Shown here piece by piece: positions 52,917 to 62,340 of a DNA stretch of 64,000 nt (its first letter is position 1; each line of letters opens with the position of its first letter). A model generated the notes under the pieces. It searched no databases, had not been told where the DNA came from, and worked only from the letters and a program-made list of their open reading frames with translations. The position numbers and the translations under genes are program-made. Location: contig NZ_CP076135.1 of NCBI RefSeq assembly GCF_018736105.1, forward strand, positions 3,160,001 through 3,224,000. Direction: 5' to 3'. Source of the stretch: Bradyrhizobium sediminis. GTDB lineage: Bacteria; Pseudomonadota; Alphaproteobacteria; Rhizobiales; Xanthobacteraceae.

Positions 52917-55196
52917 TCAGGCGGCGACCACCCGCGGGCCGGGTGCGACGGCGTCCGTAGACGGCACCGGCGCGCTCAGCATCGCCACCTCGGAGAAGCC
53001 CACGGCCTTGAGCTGATCGCACATCAGGGTGCGGGCGTCGGCGGCCATCGATGCATCCGGCACCACCACGGCGCGCGCCTGCGCCGTCAGCAGTTCCGCC
53101 GGCAGGTCGGAAGCGGTGCCGGCATCCAGCAACACATGGTCGTAGACCCGCAGCAGGGCGTCGATCGCCAGCGTCAGCCGCGGCGATTGCAACAGGGCGC
53201 GGTCCGAGCCCGGACGCCCCGAGGTCACCAGATGCGCGCGCGACCTCTGGTCCCTGGTGATGACCTGCGCGAACGACGCCTCGCCCAGCATCAGTTCCGC
53301 CAGCCCCGGCGCGGCCGGATCGACGGATACCGTCGAAAGCACCGGCGACGACGCCGACAGATCGACCACCACGACCCTTGCGTCGCGCGCGATCAGGCGC
53401 GCCAGCGCCAGCGCGGTCCAGGTGATGCTTTCGTTCGAGGCGGTGCCGAGCACGGTCACCTTGCGCGCCGCGTCGCCGGCGCGGCACAGATCCGCGGCCA
53501 GTTGCTCCATTTCGGAAAGTCTGGTTTCAGAAAGCCTCGTTTCGGATGGTCCCGACACTGCCTCGGGATCGAGCGCGCGGAACGCCGGAGCCGGCTCGGG
53601 CGCGGGTTCGAACACAGGCTCGGCGGCAGCGATCGGGGCAACGGCTGCGGCCGGCGCGCGGATCGCGGCGGCCGAGGACGCGAAGGCCGCCACCGCACGG
53701 GGCGCCGTAATGCGCAGCAACTCGCCGGTTGCGATCGCGCCGGCGCTGAGCATCAGCGTCGCCAGCGTCGCGATCAGCACGATCGGCAGCTTCTTCGGAT
53801 AGGCCGGGGTGTTGGAGACGCTGGCGCGCGAGATGATCCGGCTGTCCGCAGGCGCAGTGTCGATATTCTCGCGGGTGTTGGCCTCGCGGTATTTCGCCAG
53901 ATAGGATTCGAGAAGATCGCGCTGCGACTTGGCTTCGCGCTCGAGCGCGCGCAGTTGCACGTCCTGGGTGTTGGTCGAGCTCGCCTGCTTCTTCAATTGC
54001 TCGAGGCTGGCGCTCAGGCCATCGACCCTGCCGCCGGCGATGCGGGCGTCGTTGTCGAACGAACGCGACAGCTTGCTGGCTTCCTCGCGAAGCTGGTGGT
54101 CGATATCTGCCAGTTGCGCCTTCAGTTCCTTGATGCGCGGATGGTTGTTGAGCAGCGTCGACGACTGCTCGGCCAATTGCGCGCGCAGCGTGACGCGCTG
54201 TTCGGACAGCCGCCGGGTTAGTTCGGAATTGAGCACTTCCGAAGCCTCGATCGGCTTGCCGCTCTGGAGCATTTCGCGGATCAGCCGCGCCTTCGATTCC
54301 GCGTCCGACTTCAGCGCGCGCGCGTTGTTCAATTGGGTGTTCAGCTCGCCCATCTGCTGGTTGGAGAGCGTGGTGTTGTTGGTGCCGACGAACAGGCTCG
54401 ATTTCGAGCGAAAGTCCTCGACCCGGGATTCCGCCTCGGCGACCTTCTTGCGCAGGCTGTCGATCTCGCCCGACAGCCACAGGCTGGCCGACTTGGCCTG
54501 CTCCTGCCGCGCATTCTGCTGCAGCACCAGATAGCCTTCGGCGATCGAATTGGCGACGCGCGCGGCGAGCTCCGGATCGCGCGACTGGAATTCGACGACG
54601 ATGACGCGCGACTTGTCTACCGCATACGCCGTGAGCCGGTCGTAATAGGCGTCCAGCACGCGCTCTTCCGGCGTCAGCGAGAACGGATCGCGGCCGATCC
54701 CGAACAAGGGCAGCAGCGATTTCAGGGGCGACACCCCCTGCAGCACCGGATCGAATTCCGGGCGCTCGCCGAGCTTGTTCTTTCTGATGATCTCGCGCGC
54801 GAGATCGCGCGACAGCACCAGTTGCACCTGGCTGGTCACCGCCTCGGCGTCGAGCGAGGTGCGCTCCTCGTTGCGCTCGCCGCTCGGCCGCAGGAACACG
54901 TTCTCGCGTCCGTCGACCAGGATGCGGGCTTCGGACTTGAAGCGGGGGGTCACCACGTTGACGGCGGCAACCGAGAGCACGGCGGCCAGCACTGTCGGAA
55001 CGATGATCCAGCCCTTCTTGCGCGACAGCGCCTGGCCCAGCGCGCGCAGGTCGAGATCGCCTGACATCGGCGCCGCAGCGACGGACGCGGCGGCCGGACC
55101 GTAAGCCGAGGGTGCAGGCTTCGAGACGGCCTTCTGGACCAGCGCCCTGGCCCTGCCCGCTCCGTCCTTGCCTGCACGCCAGAACGCTAAACGCAT
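52917..55196 (-). CDS. GumC/Wzc-type exopolysaccharide co-polymerase with degenerate kinase domain
   Basis: The 759-aa protein (ATG 55196) has a Wzz-type domain between two transmembrane helices (about residues 62-82 and 478-500), with a long periplasmic coiled coil (~205-430; QSRDPELAARVANSIAEGY and ALEREAKSQRDLLESYLAKYREAN) and a C-terminal P-loop-like region. In the latter the Walker A position reads GTASNESIT (584-592) with no GKT/S, and Walker A' reads VVVDLSASS instead of the usual DxDxR pattern; only the Walker B Asp (LLDAG, ~691) remains. There is no C-terminal Tyr cluster. It therefore likely controls chain length and export without tyrosine kinase activity. Confidence 0.88.
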   Translation of the reverse strand: MRLAFWRAGKDGAGRARALVQKAVSKPAPSAYGPAAASVAAAPMSGDLDLRALGQALSRKKGWIIVPTVLAAVLSVAAVNVVTPRFKSEARILVDGRENVFLRPSGERNEERTSLDAEAVTSQVQLVLSRDLAREIIRKNKLGERPEFDPVLQGVSPLKSLLPLFGIGRDPFSLTPEERVLDAYYDRLTAYAVDKSRVIVVEFQSRDPELAARVANSIAEGYLVLQQNARQEQAKSASLWLSGEIDSLRKKVAEAESRVEDFRSKSSLFVGTNNTTLSNQQMGELNTQLNNARALKSDAESKARLIREMLQSGKPIEASEVLNSELTRRLSEQRVTLRAQLAEQSSTLLNNHPRIKELKAQLADIDHQLREEASKLSRSFDNDARIAGGRVDGLSASLEQLKKQASSTNTQDVQLRALEREAKSQRDLLESYLAKYREANTRENIDTAPADSRIISRASVSNTPAYPKKLPIVLIATLATLMLSAGAIATGELLRITAPRAVAAFASSAAAIRAPAAAVAPIAAAEPVFEPAPEPAPAFRALDPEAVSGPSETRLSETRLSEMEQLAADLCRAGDAARKVTVLGTASNESITWTALALARLIARDARVVVVDLSASSPVLSTVSVDPAAPGLAELMLGEASFAQVITRDQRSRAHLVTSGRPGSDRALLQSPRLTLAIDALLRVYDHVLLDAGTASDLPAELLTAQARAVVVPDASMAADARTLMCDQLKAVGFSEVAMLSAPVPSTDAVAPGPRVVAA

Positions 55197-55377
55197 CGCA
55201 CACTCCCGCAGACGCCACTCATCCACTCAACTGGGGCGATTACACTCCATTAAGGTTGCCGCTGGGTTAATTCACCCGATTTGATGATGGGAACATGCCC
55301 GCCGGGGCCGCAGCGGTCATGCTTTGTTAACCATGAAAGCCCTTAATCGGAATCAACAAATTCCTGTGGGTTGTCCG

Positions 55378-56061
55378 ATGCGAGGCGTGCGCGCCGTCCT
55401 TGTCTGTCTGCTGACTGCGCTCGCTCTGTCGGGCTGCATGCGCAGAGCCGCGCCGGTCGCCGTCGTCCAGCCGCAAGCCGATCTCGACACCATCGCCTAT
55501 GGGCAGTCCTATGCCGCGGCCTCCGCCCCGATCCCGGAGGCCTATGCGGCGGCACCCATGCCGGTGGTCTATGCCGCCGCGCCCGCGCCGGTGGCCTATG
55601 ACGCGGCCTATCATCTCGATGCCGGCGACAAATTGCGGGTCGTGGTCTACGGCCAGGAAGGTCTCACCAACACTTATGCGATCGACGCCGGCGGCTCGAT
55701 CACCATGCCGCTGATCGGCGCGGTGCCGGCGCGCGGGCGGACGCCGGCGGGCCTCGCCGCCGAGATCGCCGCCAGGCTGCGCAACGGCTATATCCGCGAG
55801 CCCTCGGTGGCGGTGGAGATCGAGGCCTACCGGCCGTTCTTCATCCTCGGCGAGGTCGCGGCCCCCGGCCAATATCCCTACGTCCCCAATATGAGCGTCG
55901 AAAGCGCGGTGGCGATCGCCGGCGGCTTCTCGCCGCGCGCCCGCCGCGACCGTGTCACCCTCACCCACACCGACGCTTCGGGATCGATGCGCACCGTGGT
56001 GCCGCTCGGCACCGCGGTTGCGCCCGGCGATACCGTTCTGGTCGGCGAGCGCTGGTTCTGA
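55378..56061 (+). CDS. Polysaccharide export lipoprotein (Wza/GumB-type)
   Basis: From ATG 55378 the protein is 227 aa (ATG 55333 is an alternative). The lipobox LALSGC marks a lipoprotein signal peptide. An Ala/Pro/Tyr-rich linker follows (AYAAAPMPVVYAAAPAPVAY), and then a poly-export domain (YHLDAGDKLRVVVYGQEGLTNTY) and a SLBB-like domain (FFILGEVAAPGQYPYVPNMSVESAVAIAGGF). It would form the outer-membrane exit channel for the exopolysaccharide. It is divergent from the co-polymerase gene and two bases upstream of the GT4 gene. Confidence 0.92.
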   Translation: MRGVRAVLVCLLTALALSGCMRRAAPVAVVQPQADLDTIAYGQSYAAASAPIPEAYAAAPMPVVYAAAPAPVAYDAAYHLDAGDKLRVVVYGQEGLTNTYAIDAGGSITMPLIGAVPARGRTPAGLAAEIAARLRNGYIREPSVAVEIEAYRPFFILGEVAAPGQYPYVPNMSVESAVAIAGGFSPRARRDRVTLTHTDASGSMRTVVPLGTAVAPGDTVLVGERWF

Positions 56062-56063
56062 CG

Positions 56064-57197
56064 ATGCCCATGATCGAAGGTCAGCCGCTTCGTATCCTGC
56101 ACGCCGTGCGCGCGCCGGTCGGCGGCATTTTCCGGCACATCATGGATCTCGCCAACGGCCAGGCCGACCGCGGCCACCATGTCGGCATCATCGCCGACAG
56201 CCTCACCGGCGGCGAACGCGCCGAAACCGCCCTCAACGAAATCGCGCCGCGCCTCAAACTCGGCGTTCACCGCATCGCCATTCACCGCGAGCCGTTTCCC
56301 ACCGACTTCCTGGTCTGGGCGCAAATCATGCGCCTGATCAAGCGGCTGAAACCGGACGTGCTGCACGGCCACGGCGCCAAGGCCGGCGCCTTCATCCGCC
56401 TGCGATCCCGTTCGAAGGAGACCATCCGCGTCTACACGCCGCATGGCGGCTCGCTACACTACCCCCTCAACACGCTGAAGGGCGCGCTCTACAGCCGCCT
56501 CGAACGCGCCCTGATGAACTCGACCGACCTGTTCCTGTTCGAGAGCGCGTTTGCCCGCGACACCTATCAGCGCACCATCGGCGTGCCCTCCGGCCTCGTG
56601 CGTTGCGTGTTCAACGGCGTCACCGCCGACGAATTCGACCCCGTCGTTACCGCGGCCGACGCCACCGACGTCGCCTATGTCGGCGAGTTCCGGCACATCA
56701 AGGGCGCGGACCTCCTGATCGACGCCGTGGCGCGGCTACGCGCCGACGGCAAGCCGGTGACGCTGACGCTGGCCGGCGACGGCGAGGAACTGGAAAACCT
56801 GAAAGCCCAGATCCAGCGGCTCGGCCTCGGCGACGCCGTGCGTTTCATCGGCCACGTCAAGGCGCGCTACGGCTTCTCCAAGGGCAAACTGCTGGTGGTT
56901 CCCTCGCGCGGGGATTCGATGCCCTATGTGGTGATCGAGGCCGCCGCGGCGGGAATTCCGATGGTGGCCGCCAATGTCGGCGGCATCCCCGAAATCTTCG
57001 GCGAGCACACCGATGCGCTGTTCGCCCCCAACATCGTCGGCGCCATGGCGGACGCGATCGAGATCGCGCTGGAGGACCCCGAAGCCGCGCTGGCGCGCGC
57101 CAGATCGCTGCGCGAACGAATTTTCCTGCACTTCTCGCAGAAGGCGATGGTCGAAGGCGTATTGGCCGGTTACCGCGACGCGTTTGCCGACCGTTAA
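56064..57197 (+). CDS. Glycosyltransferase family 4 protein
   Basis: The 377-aa protein has the GT-B fold of GT4 enzymes: N-terminal RILHAVRAPVGGIFRHIMDLANG, donor-site VVPSRGDSMPYVVIEAAAAGIPMVAANVGGIPEIF, in which the E-x7-E motif is seen as SMPYVVIEAA. It probably adds a sugar to the growing lipid-linked repeat unit in the cytoplasm. It starts two bases after the exporter gene, so both are in one operon, followed 107 bases later by the WbaP-type gene. Confidence 0.92.
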   Translation: MPMIEGQPLRILHAVRAPVGGIFRHIMDLANGQADRGHHVGIIADSLTGGERAETALNEIAPRLKLGVHRIAIHREPFPTDFLVWAQIMRLIKRLKPDVLHGHGAKAGAFIRLRSRSKETIRVYTPHGGSLHYPLNTLKGALYSRLERALMNSTDLFLFESAFARDTYQRTIGVPSGLVRCVFNGVTADEFDPVVTAADATDVAYVGEFRHIKGADLLIDAVARLRADGKPVTLTLAGDGEELENLKAQIQRLGLGDAVRFIGHVKARYGFSKGKLLVVPSRGDSMPYVVIEAAAAGIPMVAANVGGIPEIFGEHTDALFAPNIVGAMADAIEIALEDPEAALARARSLRERIFLHFSQKAMVEGVLAGYRDAFADR

Positions 57198-57304
57198 CCA
57201 TTCCTTACCAGCGCTAACCGTTTCTTCCGATTTGTCCTCTAAGCCGTGAGGCGGGGAATTCCGCCTCGGCGCGCGCATGCCTAGATGCCTGTGCAAGAAC
57301 GGAT

Positions 57305-58864
57305 GTGGACAAAGTGGAACCGATCAACGCTCGCTCGATGTTAGATGCCGCGGCTGCGGCCGCAGCAACCGCCACCGCGGACCGCCCTCCGGTCGAAAGG
57401 CGCCGCCGGCTGTCGCAGGCCGCCCTTGCCGTCACCAACCAGAAGGTGCGCCGTGCCTATTCGCCGATCGTGATCGCGGGCGCGGTGCGGCTTGCCGACT
57501 TCCTGCTGCTCAGCGTCGTCGGCATCGCGCTCTATTTCGGATATGTGGTGCGCCTCTCCGGCTTCCACTGGGAATATATCGCGGCGATCTTCGGCATGAC
57601 CGCGCTCGCCGTGGTGTGCTTTCAGGCCGCCGATATCTATGAAGTCCAGGTATTCCGCGGCCAGCTCCGGCAGATGACGCGGATGGTCTCGGCCTGGGCC
57701 TTCGTGTTCCTGCTGTTCATCGGCGCTTCCTTCTTCGCCAAGCTCGGCGGCGAGGTGTCGCGGCTCTGGCTCTCGGCATTCTTCTTCGTCGGCCTCGCCG
57801 CACTGATCGGCGAACGCCTGTTTTTGCGGGCGATGGTCCGCGGCTGGGCGCGCGACGGCCGGCTCGACCGCCGCACCATCATCGTCGGCTCCGACCAGAA
57901 CGGCGAGAAGCTGGTCGAAGCGCTCAAGTCCCAGGACGATTCGGACATCGACATTCTCGGCGTGTTCGACGACCGCAACGACAATCGCGCGCTCGCGACC
58001 TGCGCCGGCAGCCCGAAGCTCGGCAAGGTCGACGACATCGTCGAATTCGCCCGCCGCACCCGCGTCGACCTCGTGCTGTTCGCGCTGCCGATTTCGGCCG
58101 AGACGCGGATTCTCGAAATGCTGAAGAAGCTGTGGGTGCTGCCGGTCGACATCCGGCTGTCCGCGCACACCAACAAGCTGCGCTTCCGCCCGCGCTCCTA
58201 TTCCTATCTCGGCAAGGTGCCGACGCTGGACGTGTTCGAGGCGCCGATCACCGATTGGGACATGGTGATGAAGAGCCTGTTCGACCATGTGGTCGGGGCC
58301 GTCATCCTGCTGTTCGCGCTGCCTGTCATGGCGCTGGTCGCACTCGCGATCAAGCTCGACAGCCCGGGGCCGGTGCTGTTCCGCCAGAAGCGCTTCGGCT
58401 TCAACAACGAGCGCATCGACGTCTTCAAGTTCCGCTCGCTGTACCACCATCAGGCCGATCCGACCGCCTCGAAGGTCGTCACCAAGGATGATCCCCGCGT
58501 CACCCGGGTCGGGCGCTTCATCCGCAAGACCAGCCTCGACGAACTGCCGCAGCTCTTCAACGTCGTGTTCAAGAGCAACCTCTCGCTGGTCGGCCCGCGG
58601 CCGCACGCGGTGCAGGGCAAGCTGCAGAGCCGGCTGTTCGATGAGGCGGTGGACGGCTATTTCGCCCGCCACCGGGTCAAGCCGGGCATCACCGGCTGGG
58701 CCCAGATCAACGGCTGGCGCGGCGAGATCGACAACGAAGAGAAGATCCAGAAGCGCGTCGAATTCGATCTCTACTACATCGAGAACTGGTCGGTGCTGTT
58801 CGACCTCTACATCCTGCTCAAGACGCCGCTGGCGCTGATGACCAAGAGCGAGAACGCCTACTAG
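57305..58864 (+). CDS. Undecaprenyl-phosphate glucose phosphotransferase (WbaP/ExoY-type)
   Basis: This enzyme starts the repeat unit by loading a sugar-1-phosphate on undecaprenyl phosphate. The 519-aa protein has an N-terminal membrane block of four to five helices, a CoA-binding-like Rossmann middle domain ([18 protein letters not shown]), a fifth helix ([21 protein letters not shown]), and the catalytic C-terminal domain with [41 protein letters not shown] and LVGPRPHA, plus the final [13 protein letters not shown]. The start is GTG 57305; another GTG at 57314 is possible. It continues the export/GT4 operon. Confidence 0.93.
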   Translation: MDKVEPINARSMLDAAAAAAATATADRPPVERRRRLSQAALAVTNQKVRRAYSPIVIAGAVRLADFLLLSVVGIALYFGYVVRLSGFHWEYIAAIFGMTALAVVCFQAADIYEVQVFRGQLRQMTRMVSAWAFVFLLFIGASFFAKLGGEVSRLWLSAFFFVGLAALIGERLFLRAMVRGWARDGRLDRRTIIVGSDQNGEKLVEALKSQDDSDIDILGVFDDRNDNRALATCAGSPKLGKVDDIVEFARRTRVDLVLFALPISAETRILEMLKKLWVLPVDIRLSAHTNKLRFRPRSYSYLGKVPTLDVFEAPITDWDMVMKSLFDHVVGAVILLFALPVMALVALAIKLDSPGPVLFRQKRFGFNNERIDVFKFRSLYHHQADPTASKVVTKDDPRVTRVGRFIRKTSLDELPQLFNVVFKSNLSLVGPRPHAVQGKLQSRLFDEAVDGYFARHRVKPGITGWAQINGWRGEIDNEEKIQKRVEFDLYYIENWSVLFDLYILLKTPLALMTKSENAY

Positions 58865-58914
58865 ACTGCTGTTTCGTTTGTTGCGTACGTGTTGCGTGAG
58901 TTTGCGAGTTTGTA

Positions 58915-60189
58915 ATGGCGTATGCGGCGACAGCCGGGAACTCCCTCCCGTCGATGACGGCAGCGCCCGGCGTGCTGGCGCTGCAGCGCGCGCTGGTATG
59001 GCTGGTCGGCGCCTCGGGCGCGATCGTGTTCATCGAGCCCAGCCCCTATGAGCTGGCGACGCTGACGGCGATCGTCCTGTTCTTTGCCACTGGGTTGCGG
59101 CTGCGGCTGGTCTTCATACCGCTGTTGTTGCTGCTGTTCCTGCTCAATGTCGGCTACTCGATCGGCGCCATCGCCGTGATGGACCGGCCGGGCGTCCCCA
59201 ACTGGATCGCGACCTCCTGGTACATGGCGGTCACCGTGATCTTCTTCGCGATGGTGGTGTCCGAAGACACCGAAGCCCGGCTCGACATGCTGCGCCGCGG
59301 CCTGATCTTGGGCGGAATGATCGCGGCGATCGCGGGCGTCGCCGGCTATTTCAACCTCGTCCCCGGCGGCTACGACCTGCTGACGCTCTATGGCCGCGCG
59401 CGCGGCACCTTCAAGGACCCGAACGTGCTCGGCGCGTTCCTGGTGCTGCCGGCGCTGTTCGCGCTGCAGAGCGTGGTGTCGGATCATCTCGGAAAATCCC
59501 TCCGCAGCACCGTCGCGCTCGGCATCATGACGCTTGCCATCCTGCTGGCGTTTTCGCGCGCGGCGTGGGGCGGGCTCGTCATCACCGCGGCCTTTATGCT
59601 GGTGCTGATGGTGCTGACCAGCCAGTCGTACGCGCAGCGCTCGCGCATCATCGTCATGGCCCTGGTCGCCGTCGTCATCGTGGTGGCGCTGGTCGGCGTA
59701 TTGCTGTCGTTCGAGTCCATCGGCGAAATGTTCAAGCAGCGGGCGAGCCTGGGCCAAAGCTACGACTCCGGCCGCTTCGGCCGGTTCGGGCGGCATATCC
59801 TCGGCGCCGAGATGGCGCTCGACCTGCCGTTCGGCATCGGTCCGCTGCAATTCAACCGCTACTTTCCCGAGGACACCCACAATTCCTATCTGAACGCCTT
59901 CATGTCCGGCGGCTGGATCTCGGGTATCTGCTATCCGACGCTGGTGTTCGTCACCGTGATCATGGGGTTCCGGCACATCTTCGTCCGGGTGCCCTGGCAG
60001 CGCGCCTATCTCGCGGTATTCGCGGCCTTCCTGGGCACGGTCGGCGAGAGCTTCATCATCGACACCGACCACTGGCGGCATTTCTGGATGATGCTGGGGG
60101 CGATGTGGGGCTTGTTCGCCGCCGCGCACCGCTACAGGGCGGCCGGAGATCAGGCGCTCCCGGCGCCCGATCCGCGCGTGGCCGCGTAG
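58915..60189 (+). CDS. O-antigen ligase/polymerase family protein (Wzy-like)
   Basis: The 424-aa protein has about ten transmembrane helices and the Wzy_C-type periplasmic segment with RGTFKDPNVLGAFLVLPALF, LLAFSRAAWGGLVI, and later FPEDTHNSYLNAFMSGGW, the conserved His-containing loop. It probably polymerises the lipid-linked repeat units of the exopolysaccharide in the periplasm. It follows the WbaP-type gene by 50 bases on the same strand and ends the plus-strand export operon. Confidence 0.88.
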   Translation: MAYAATAGNSLPSMTAAPGVLALQRALVWLVGASGAIVFIEPSPYELATLTAIVLFFATGLRLRLVFIPLLLLLFLLNVGYSIGAIAVMDRPGVPNWIATSWYMAVTVIFFAMVVSEDTEARLDMLRRGLILGGMIAAIAGVAGYFNLVPGGYDLLTLYGRARGTFKDPNVLGAFLVLPALFALQSVVSDHLGKSLRSTVALGIMTLAILLAFSRAAWGGLVITAAFMLVLMVLTSQSYAQRSRIIVMALVAVVIVVALVGVLLSFESIGEMFKQRASLGQSYDSGRFGRFGRHILGAEMALDLPFGIGPLQFNRYFPEDTHNSYLNAFMSGGWISGICYPTLVFVTVIMGFRHIFVRVPWQRAYLAVFAAFLGTVGESFIIDTDHWRHFWMMLGAMWGLFAAAHRYRAAGDQALPAPDPRVAA

Positions 60190-60191
60190 GC

Positions 60192-61376
60192 TTACTTCTC
60201 GACCGTGAACGTCAGCCCGGCGTGATCGACCAGCCGCTTGATCAGCTTGTGGCCCATGGCGGCGCCGGGGGTCCAGATCCCGGCGGGAACGTCCGGCGTG
60301 TCGCGCAGCAGGCAGATCGCGCATTCCGAGATCATCTTGGAAGTCGAGCCATAGCCGGGATCGCGGTCGCCCTTGACCGCAGCACGCGCCTGACGCCCGT
60401 CGGGTGCAAAGGCGACGAACAAGAGATCATAGTAGCCGTTCTCGCGCTCCTCCTTCGAGGGTCCCTCGCCCGGCTTCGGCCCGCTGGAGGGCCCCATCTT
60501 CTCGGCATTGATGGCGGCAGCGGCCCGCTTGGCGGTCTCCTCGCCCTTCTCGCCGGGCCCCGTCAGCACCATCTCGTCGTAGACAAAATCCCTGCCGTAG
60601 GGAAAGCCCATCAAGACGTTGGAGCGGTGCACGTTGCGGGTGTTGATGGTCGCCATCACGAACGGCGCAGTCCAGGAGTTGAGCTCCTCATCGAAGATCG
60701 GCTTGTTGCCCGGCGGCTGCTTCGGGCCTTCAAAGCCCGGCGTCAGCGCGAACGGATTCCTCAAAAGCGCGACCAGGCTGAGATCTCGCGCCGTCGCCAC
60801 GAAGGTCGCCTTCATGCTCGCCGCGGTGCCGCCGGACAACGTCCCCTTCATGGCGCGGACGCGGCCCTTGACGCGATTGGCCGGGGCGCCGAACATTTTC
60901 TTCGCTTCCTCCTGCGCATAGAACACGCCAAGCTCGAACGGCACCGAATCGTAGCCGCAGGAAAACACGATTCGCGCACCGCTCGCTTTGGCCGCCGCCT
61001 CATGCGTTTCGATCATCTGCCGCATCCACAAGGGCTCGCCGCAGAGATCGAAATAGTCGACGCCCGCTTCCACGCAGGCCGCAAGCAGGTCGGAGCCATA
61101 GAGCTGATACGGTCCGACGGTCGAGATCACGGACTTGGCCTGGCCGACCATGGCTTTCAGCGAAGCCGGATCGCCGGCGTCGGCGACGATCAAGGGCGTA
61201 TCGGCCGGCGCGCCGATGGCGTCGCGCACTGAGGCGAGCTTGTCCTTGCTGCGTCCGGCCATCGCCCATTTCAGGTTGGCGTCGCCCTTGTAATGCGCGG
61301 CGAGATATTCGGCGACGAGCTGGCCGGTGAAACCGGTGGCGCCATAGACAACAATGTCGAATTTCGACGAAGCCAT
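60192..61376 (-). CDS. Saccharopine dehydrogenase-like NAD(P)-binding oxidoreductase
   Basis: The 394-aa protein starts FDIVVYGATGFTGQLVAEYLAAHY, the NADP motif of the saccharopine dehydrogenase-like / trans-acting enoyl reductase family, and continues with LKWAMAGRSKDKLASV, VISTVGPYQLYG, VDYFDLCGEPLWMRQMIE and FSCGYDSVPFELGVFYAQEE, all typical of that family. In mycobacteria related proteins reduce enoyl lipids; in Bradyrhizobium the substrate is not known to me. It is convergent with the O-antigen ligase-like gene, two bases apart. Confidence 0.88.
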   Translation of the reverse strand: MASSKFDIVVYGATGFTGQLVAEYLAAHYKGDANLKWAMAGRSKDKLASVRDAIGAPADTPLIVADAGDPASLKAMVGQAKSVISTVGPYQLYGSDLLAACVEAGVDYFDLCGEPLWMRQMIETHEAAAKASGARIVFSCGYDSVPFELGVFYAQEEAKKMFGAPANRVKGRVRAMKGTLSGGTAASMKATFVATARDLSLVALLRNPFALTPGFEGPKQPPGNKPIFDEELNSWTAPFVMATINTRNVHRSNVLMGFPYGRDFVYDEMVLTGPGEKGEETAKRAAAAINAEKMGPSSGPKPGEGPSKEERENGYYDLLFVAFAPDGRQARAAVKGDRDPGYGSTSKMISECAICLLRDTPDVPAGIWTPGAAMGHKLIKRLVDHAGLTFTVEK

Positions 61377-61408
61377 AATTGAGTTCCCTGGTGACTGCCG
61401 GTGTTTCT

Positions 61409-61493
61409 GTCATTGCGAGCGAAGCGAAGCAATCCATAGCGCCAAAAAAGAAAGTGTGTGGATTGCTTCGTCGCAAGTGCTCCTCGCAATGAC
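61409..61493. repeat. Dispersed palindromic repeat, GTCATTGCGAG family
   Basis: Left end GTCATTGCGAGCGAAGCGAA continues to GCAATCCA (61409-61436); right end TGGATTGC...CTCGCAATGAC (61459-61493) is the partial inverse complement. This motif type is abundant in Bradyrhizobium genomes. It lies upstream of the reductase gene start. Confidence 0.8.
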
Positions 61494-61502
61494 GGTTGAG
61501 GC

Positions 61503-62288
61503 TTATTTCCTGGCGTAGGACACGCCCATACCGGCGCGTACGTCGTTCTGGATGCCATAGGGCGCGATCGGATAGCGCAGGCCGTTTTTGGCGAGCTGCT
61601 TCATACCCGTGATCGCCTTGGCGAGATGCGAAGGCTGCAGCGCCATTAGCATCTCCTCATCCGGCACGCCACCATAGCGCCGTTCGGCAAAGCACGGCAG
61701 CGACAGGCTGGGCTCGCCGGTCTTGAGCGCGCGGCCCCATGAATCGGCGCAGGCGGTCTCGCCGACCACGCCCCATTCGAACTTCTTGTAGCCGGTATAT
61801 TGCAGGCCGTTGATCAGGATGATCATCTGGCCGGGCGTGGCGTAGACCAGGCAAATGTCCGGCGGGTTGAGCCGGCCGCTAGACAGCGGGCTCACGGCCA
61901 GCGCCTGGAATTTTCCGAACGCGACGACATCGAGCGCTTCCTGGCGCTTGCGCGCGTCCTCGGCCGTGCCATGCCAGACGCCGACGTAAGCTTGCCCCTC
62001 CAGCCACTGCTCGTCCTGCGGCGCCAGCCCGATCACGGCGCGGCACTGCGCGCCGACGAGGTCGTCGCCGGTGATGCCGACGGTCCAGCCCAGCCGCGAG
62101 GCCATGCTGACAATCTGGTCGGTGGTGTGCACGGCTGATGGACGCCGGATCTTCGGAATCGCCGCCATCTCTTCGACGGTTGCGAACATCTTCATGCCGA
62201 TCACGGTGGTCTTGAGCCTGAGCAGGCTGTTCAGATCGGCCACCATGCCGGCCAAATCGAACTGTTCCGGCGGCGTCTGCTGTTGCAT
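61503..62288 (-). CDS. DUF169 domain protein
   Basis: With the ATG at 62288 the protein is 261 aa. It matches the DUF169 family: LNSLLRLKTTVIGMKMFATVEEM near the start, VGAQCRAVIGLAP, LDVVAFGKFQALAVSPLSSGRLNPPDICLVYATPGQM, and the C-terminal GGVPDEEMLMALQPSHLAKAI. Two Cys (in AQCRA and PCFAERR) and another in DSWGRAL's neighbour ACADSW could bind metal or take part in redox. The function is unknown. Upstream in-frame sequence up to 62639 lies in the next gene and is not part of it. Confidence 0.85.
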   Translation of the reverse strand: MQQQTPPEQFDLAGMVADLNSLLRLKTTVIGMKMFATVEEMAAIPKIRRPSAVHTTDQIVSMASRLGWTVGITGDDLVGAQCRAVIGLAPQDEQWLEGQAYVGVWHGTAEDARKRQEALDVVAFGKFQALAVSPLSSGRLNPPDICLVYATPGQMIILINGLQYTGYKKFEWGVVGETACADSWGRALKTGEPSLSLPCFAERRYGGVPDEEMLMALQPSHLAKAITGMKQLAKNGLRYPIAPYGIQNDVRAGMGVSYARK

Positions 62289-62340
62289 CGCATAAACTCC
62301 CAAATCGGCGGGCCGGGCTTGCGCGCCTGCTGCGGCGATC

